Shown here: piece by piece, positions 62,533 to 64,000 of the stretch
Position numbering within the stretch: the first letter of the stretch is position 1
Layout: each line of letters begins with the position of its first letter
Assembly (NCBI RefSeq): GCF_900188175.1
Contig: NZ_FZOQ01000002.1
Location: forward strand, 310,001-374,000
Reading direction: 5' to 3'
DNA from: Pontibacter ummariensis
Lineage (GTDB): Bacteria; Bacteroidota; Bacteroidia; Cytophagales; Hymenobacteraceae
DNA length: 64,000 nt
Notes under the pieces: model-generated
What the model saw: only the letters and a program-made list of their open reading frames with translations
What the model was told of the DNA's origin: nothing
Database searches by the model: none
Made by a program: the position numbers and the translations under genes

Positions 62533-62893
62533 ACTGCTGCTCGCTGCTTCCTGCCGCCTGTGCTTTTGACTCCCGTACGCTCAGGGTATCCACAATAATC
62601 TCGTAGAGCTTGTCCATCTCGCGCAGGTTATCGAGATAGTACCGGTAAGAGGTTCTAAAATCCTCCTTCGAAACACCGTGCTTTTTCAGGATCTCCTCCT
62701 GTTCCCGGTTAAACACCATCAGGCTGGTGTCCGGATAAATCACGCTTGTCTCGATAATCGCCTCAGCCGTGTGCACATCTGCCAGTATTCGCACCATTTT
62801 CTCCTGGGGAACCATATTAGCCGGCTTTTGTTCGTTTTGCCCCTGGCAGGCCAGCAAGGAGAGGCAAAAAAGAATGGGGAAAAGTTTTTTCAC
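62531..62893 (-). CDS. DUF4296 lipoprotein
   Basis: 120 residues, GTG start, lipobox FCLSLLAC (Cys16). Mature part KMVRILADVHTAEAIIE and a helical FRTSYRYYLDNLREMDKLYE match DUF4296, a small Bacteroidota lipoprotein family of unknown function. Divergent from the DUF58 gene across 56 bp. Confidence 0.9.
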   Translation of the reverse strand: MKKLFPILFCLSLLACQGQNEQKPANMVPQEKMVRILADVHTAEAIIETSVIYPDTSLMVFNREQEEILKKHGVSKEDFRTSYRYYLDNLREMDKLYEIIVDTLSVRESKAQAAGSSEQQ

Positions 62894-62949
62894 GGAGAAA
62901 AATACGAGATAATTGGTAATTTTAAAATCAGACTTTACAGCACCTGTCG

Positions 62950-63831
62950 ATGAAAGAGCTTGTAAAGAAGCTACGAAAGTACGAAATCCGCATACGCAAA
63001 GCTATCACCACGCAGATGCAGGGCGATTTCCACTCGGTGTTTAAAGGCACCGGGCTGGAGTTTGACGACGTGCGGGCATACCAGTATGGCGATGACGTGC
63101 GTTCTATTGACTGGAACGTGTCGGCCAAAGGGCATGGTACTTTCGTGAAAACCTACCGGGAGGAAAAAGAGCAGTCGGTCTTCCTGATGCTGGACGTGAG
63201 CGGCTCGCAAAATATTGGCACAGGGGATCAGCAAAAGCTGGACGTGGGCAAGGAGATATGCGGGGTATTGGCCCTCTCGGCGGCCAGGCAGCAAAGCCAG
63301 ATCGGGATGATCTGCATATCAGAACAGAAGGAGAAGTACATACAGCCCGCCAAAGGCATACAGCAGGCCTATGCCATCATCAAGGCGTTGAATGAATTAG
63401 AGCCAAAGTCCACGAGAACCAATCTGGCGGCGGGCATTAAGCTGACCTTAGACATCATCAAGCGGCGCAGCATCATCCTGCTCCTCTCCGACTTCATTGA
63501 CGTGAATTACGAAAAGGAGTTGGCCATGCTGGCAAAGCGCCACGACCTGATCGTGCTGCACCTACAGGACCTGCGGGAGCATACCCTACCATCCATGGGT
63601 ATAGTACCGGTGTTGGACAAAGAAACAGGCCGCACCATCTGGCTGAACACCTCGGGGCAGGAGTTTAAAAAGCGTTACCTCTCCCAGTACCAGGAAAACA
63701 AAGAGCAACTGATGCGCCTTTGCCAGAAGTACCAGGCCAATTACCTGGCGATACAGACAAACGAAGATTACGTGCCCCAGCTGGTCAACCTGTTCAGGCT
63801 CCGAAACAAGTCAACAAAGAAAAGTGCGTAA
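62950..63831 (+). CDS. DUF58 protein (BatA-operon/MoxR-associated)
   Basis: 293 residues. DUF58 core GLEFDDVRAYQYGDDVRSID near 35 and a vWA-like MIDAS DVSGSQ at 82-87. Partner of MoxR ATPases and BatA-E proteins in the aerotolerance-type operon; acts in the cytoplasm. Overlaps the next gene by 8 bp, so the rest of the operon should lie to the right of the window. Confidence 0.93.
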   Translation: MKELVKKLRKYEIRIRKAITTQMQGDFHSVFKGTGLEFDDVRAYQYGDDVRSIDWNVSAKGHGTFVKTYREEKEQSVFLMLDVSGSQNIGTGDQQKLDVGKEICGVLALSAARQQSQIGMICISEQKEKYIQPAKGIQQAYAIIKALNELEPKSTRTNLAAGIKLTLDIIKRRSIILLLSDFIDVNYEKELAMLAKRHDLIVLHLQDLREHTLPSMGIVPVLDKETGRTIWLNTSGQEFKKRYLSQYQENKEQLMRLCQKYQANYLAIQTNEDYVPQLVNLFRLRNKSTKKSA

Positions 63832-64000
63832 CCTCATCCTATTCACGCTGCTGTGCCTGTATCCTTCAGCTCTTTGGGCCCAGCAAATAGCACTGCCTAG
63901 CGGGACCTTTAACCGGGATACGGTTAAACTAGGCGAACCACTGAAGTACCTCCTCGTGCACCGACACCCCGACACCCAGGAGGTAGTGCTCCCTTCCGGC
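63824..64000 (+). CDS. Start of the next gene, exported protein, cut by the window end
   Basis: GTG start at 63824 inside the DUF58 stop region. Signal peptide (NLILFTLLCLYPSALWAQQ), then about 40 residues of a beta-rich start (SGTFNRDTVKLGEPLKYLLV). By position in this operon a BatD-like or uncharacterised exported protein is expected, but too little is visible to decide. Confidence 0.7.
   Translation, partial: MRNLILFTLLCLYPSALWAQQIALPSGTFNRDTVKLGEPLKYLLVHRHPDTQEVVLPSG

Noticed and set aside
1..64000. tRNA, rRNA, CRISPR, insertion sequence, prophage or integrase
   Set aside because: Looked for cloverleaf cores, spaced repeats, transposase motifs and phage genes on both strands; none found. 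Small RNAs cannot be excluded by reading.

Overview
The window reads as chromosomal DNA from a Bacteroidota bacterium, most likely a Hymenobacteraceae/Cytophagales species of the Pontibacter type. Reasons: a large secreted protein with a type IX secretion C-terminal signal; families largely confined to the phylum (DUF4296, DUF3109, DUF6340, the DUF58 aerotolerance-type locus); many lipoproteins with short lipoboxes; almost no Shine-Dalgarno sequences; and a few promoters that fit the Bacteroidota TTTG/TAnnTTTG pattern. Base composition looks moderately GC-rich by eye (not computed). No tRNA, rRNA, CRISPR array, insertion sequence or prophage was seen. The assignment to genus is inference.

Layout. 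1-2152: the 3' part of urocanate hydratase (leftward) and a divergent small methyltransferase. 2266-11774: a leftward sugar-oxidation locus with a GMC flavoprotein, a gluconate-2-dehydrogenase-subunit-3-like protein and a cytochrome c lipoprotein (together a likely periplasmic glycoside 3-dehydrogenase), two Gfo/Idh/MocA oxidoreductases, three TIM-barrel sugar isomerases and a DUF1080 putative 3-keto-glycoside hydrolase. 12466-20772 (rightward): a large zinc metalloprotease, a HAD-like protein with an altered active site, a tandem universal stress protein, a PQQ dehydrogenase with an embedded cytochrome c domain, and an Hsp20 chaperone preceded by a very good sigma-54 promoter match and a rare strong Shine-Dalgarno. 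20986-27463: an RluF-like protein lacking its catalytic Asp, pirin, cysteine synthase B, a DJ-1/PfpI protein, a PQQ-type sugar dehydrogenase lipoprotein and an SDR. 27622-36770 (rightward): DNA polymerase IV, a lipoprotein, then a membrane-protein block of DedA, Kup and two amino-acid permeases with two small two-helix proteins interspersed. 36856-40972 (leftward): a T9SS-sorted surface protein and a LysE-like exporter. 41331-43948: three Arg/Tyr/Asn/Asp/Gly-rich, probably disordered proteins and one small hydrophilic protein, mostly insulated by hairpins. 44256-46993: an FAD/NAD reductase and a membrane polyferredoxin that look like one electron-transfer unit. 47075-51128: a small membrane protein, a TetR regulator, an iron-dependent alcohol dehydrogenase and a CurA/PTGR-type reductase. 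51492-54023: efp-accB-accC. 54112-64000: a DUF6340 lipoprotein, signal peptidase I, another sugar isomerase, DUF3109, an exported Sel1/ankyrin protein, a PcrA/UvrD helicase, DUF4296, DUF58 and the start of the next gene in that operon.

How the genes work together. The strongest theme is sugar oxidation outside the cytoplasm: three unrelated dehydrogenase chemistries (FAD/GMC, PQQ with fused haem, PQQ beta-propeller lipoprotein) within about 24 kb, plus four related isomerases and a putative keto-glycoside hydrolase. A second theme is stress protection (Usp, Hsp20, DJ-1, Pol IV, disordered polyampholytes). The least explained parts, and the best candidates for something undescribed, are the disordered-protein cluster at 41331-43948 and the FAD reductase/polyferredoxin pair at 44256-46993.
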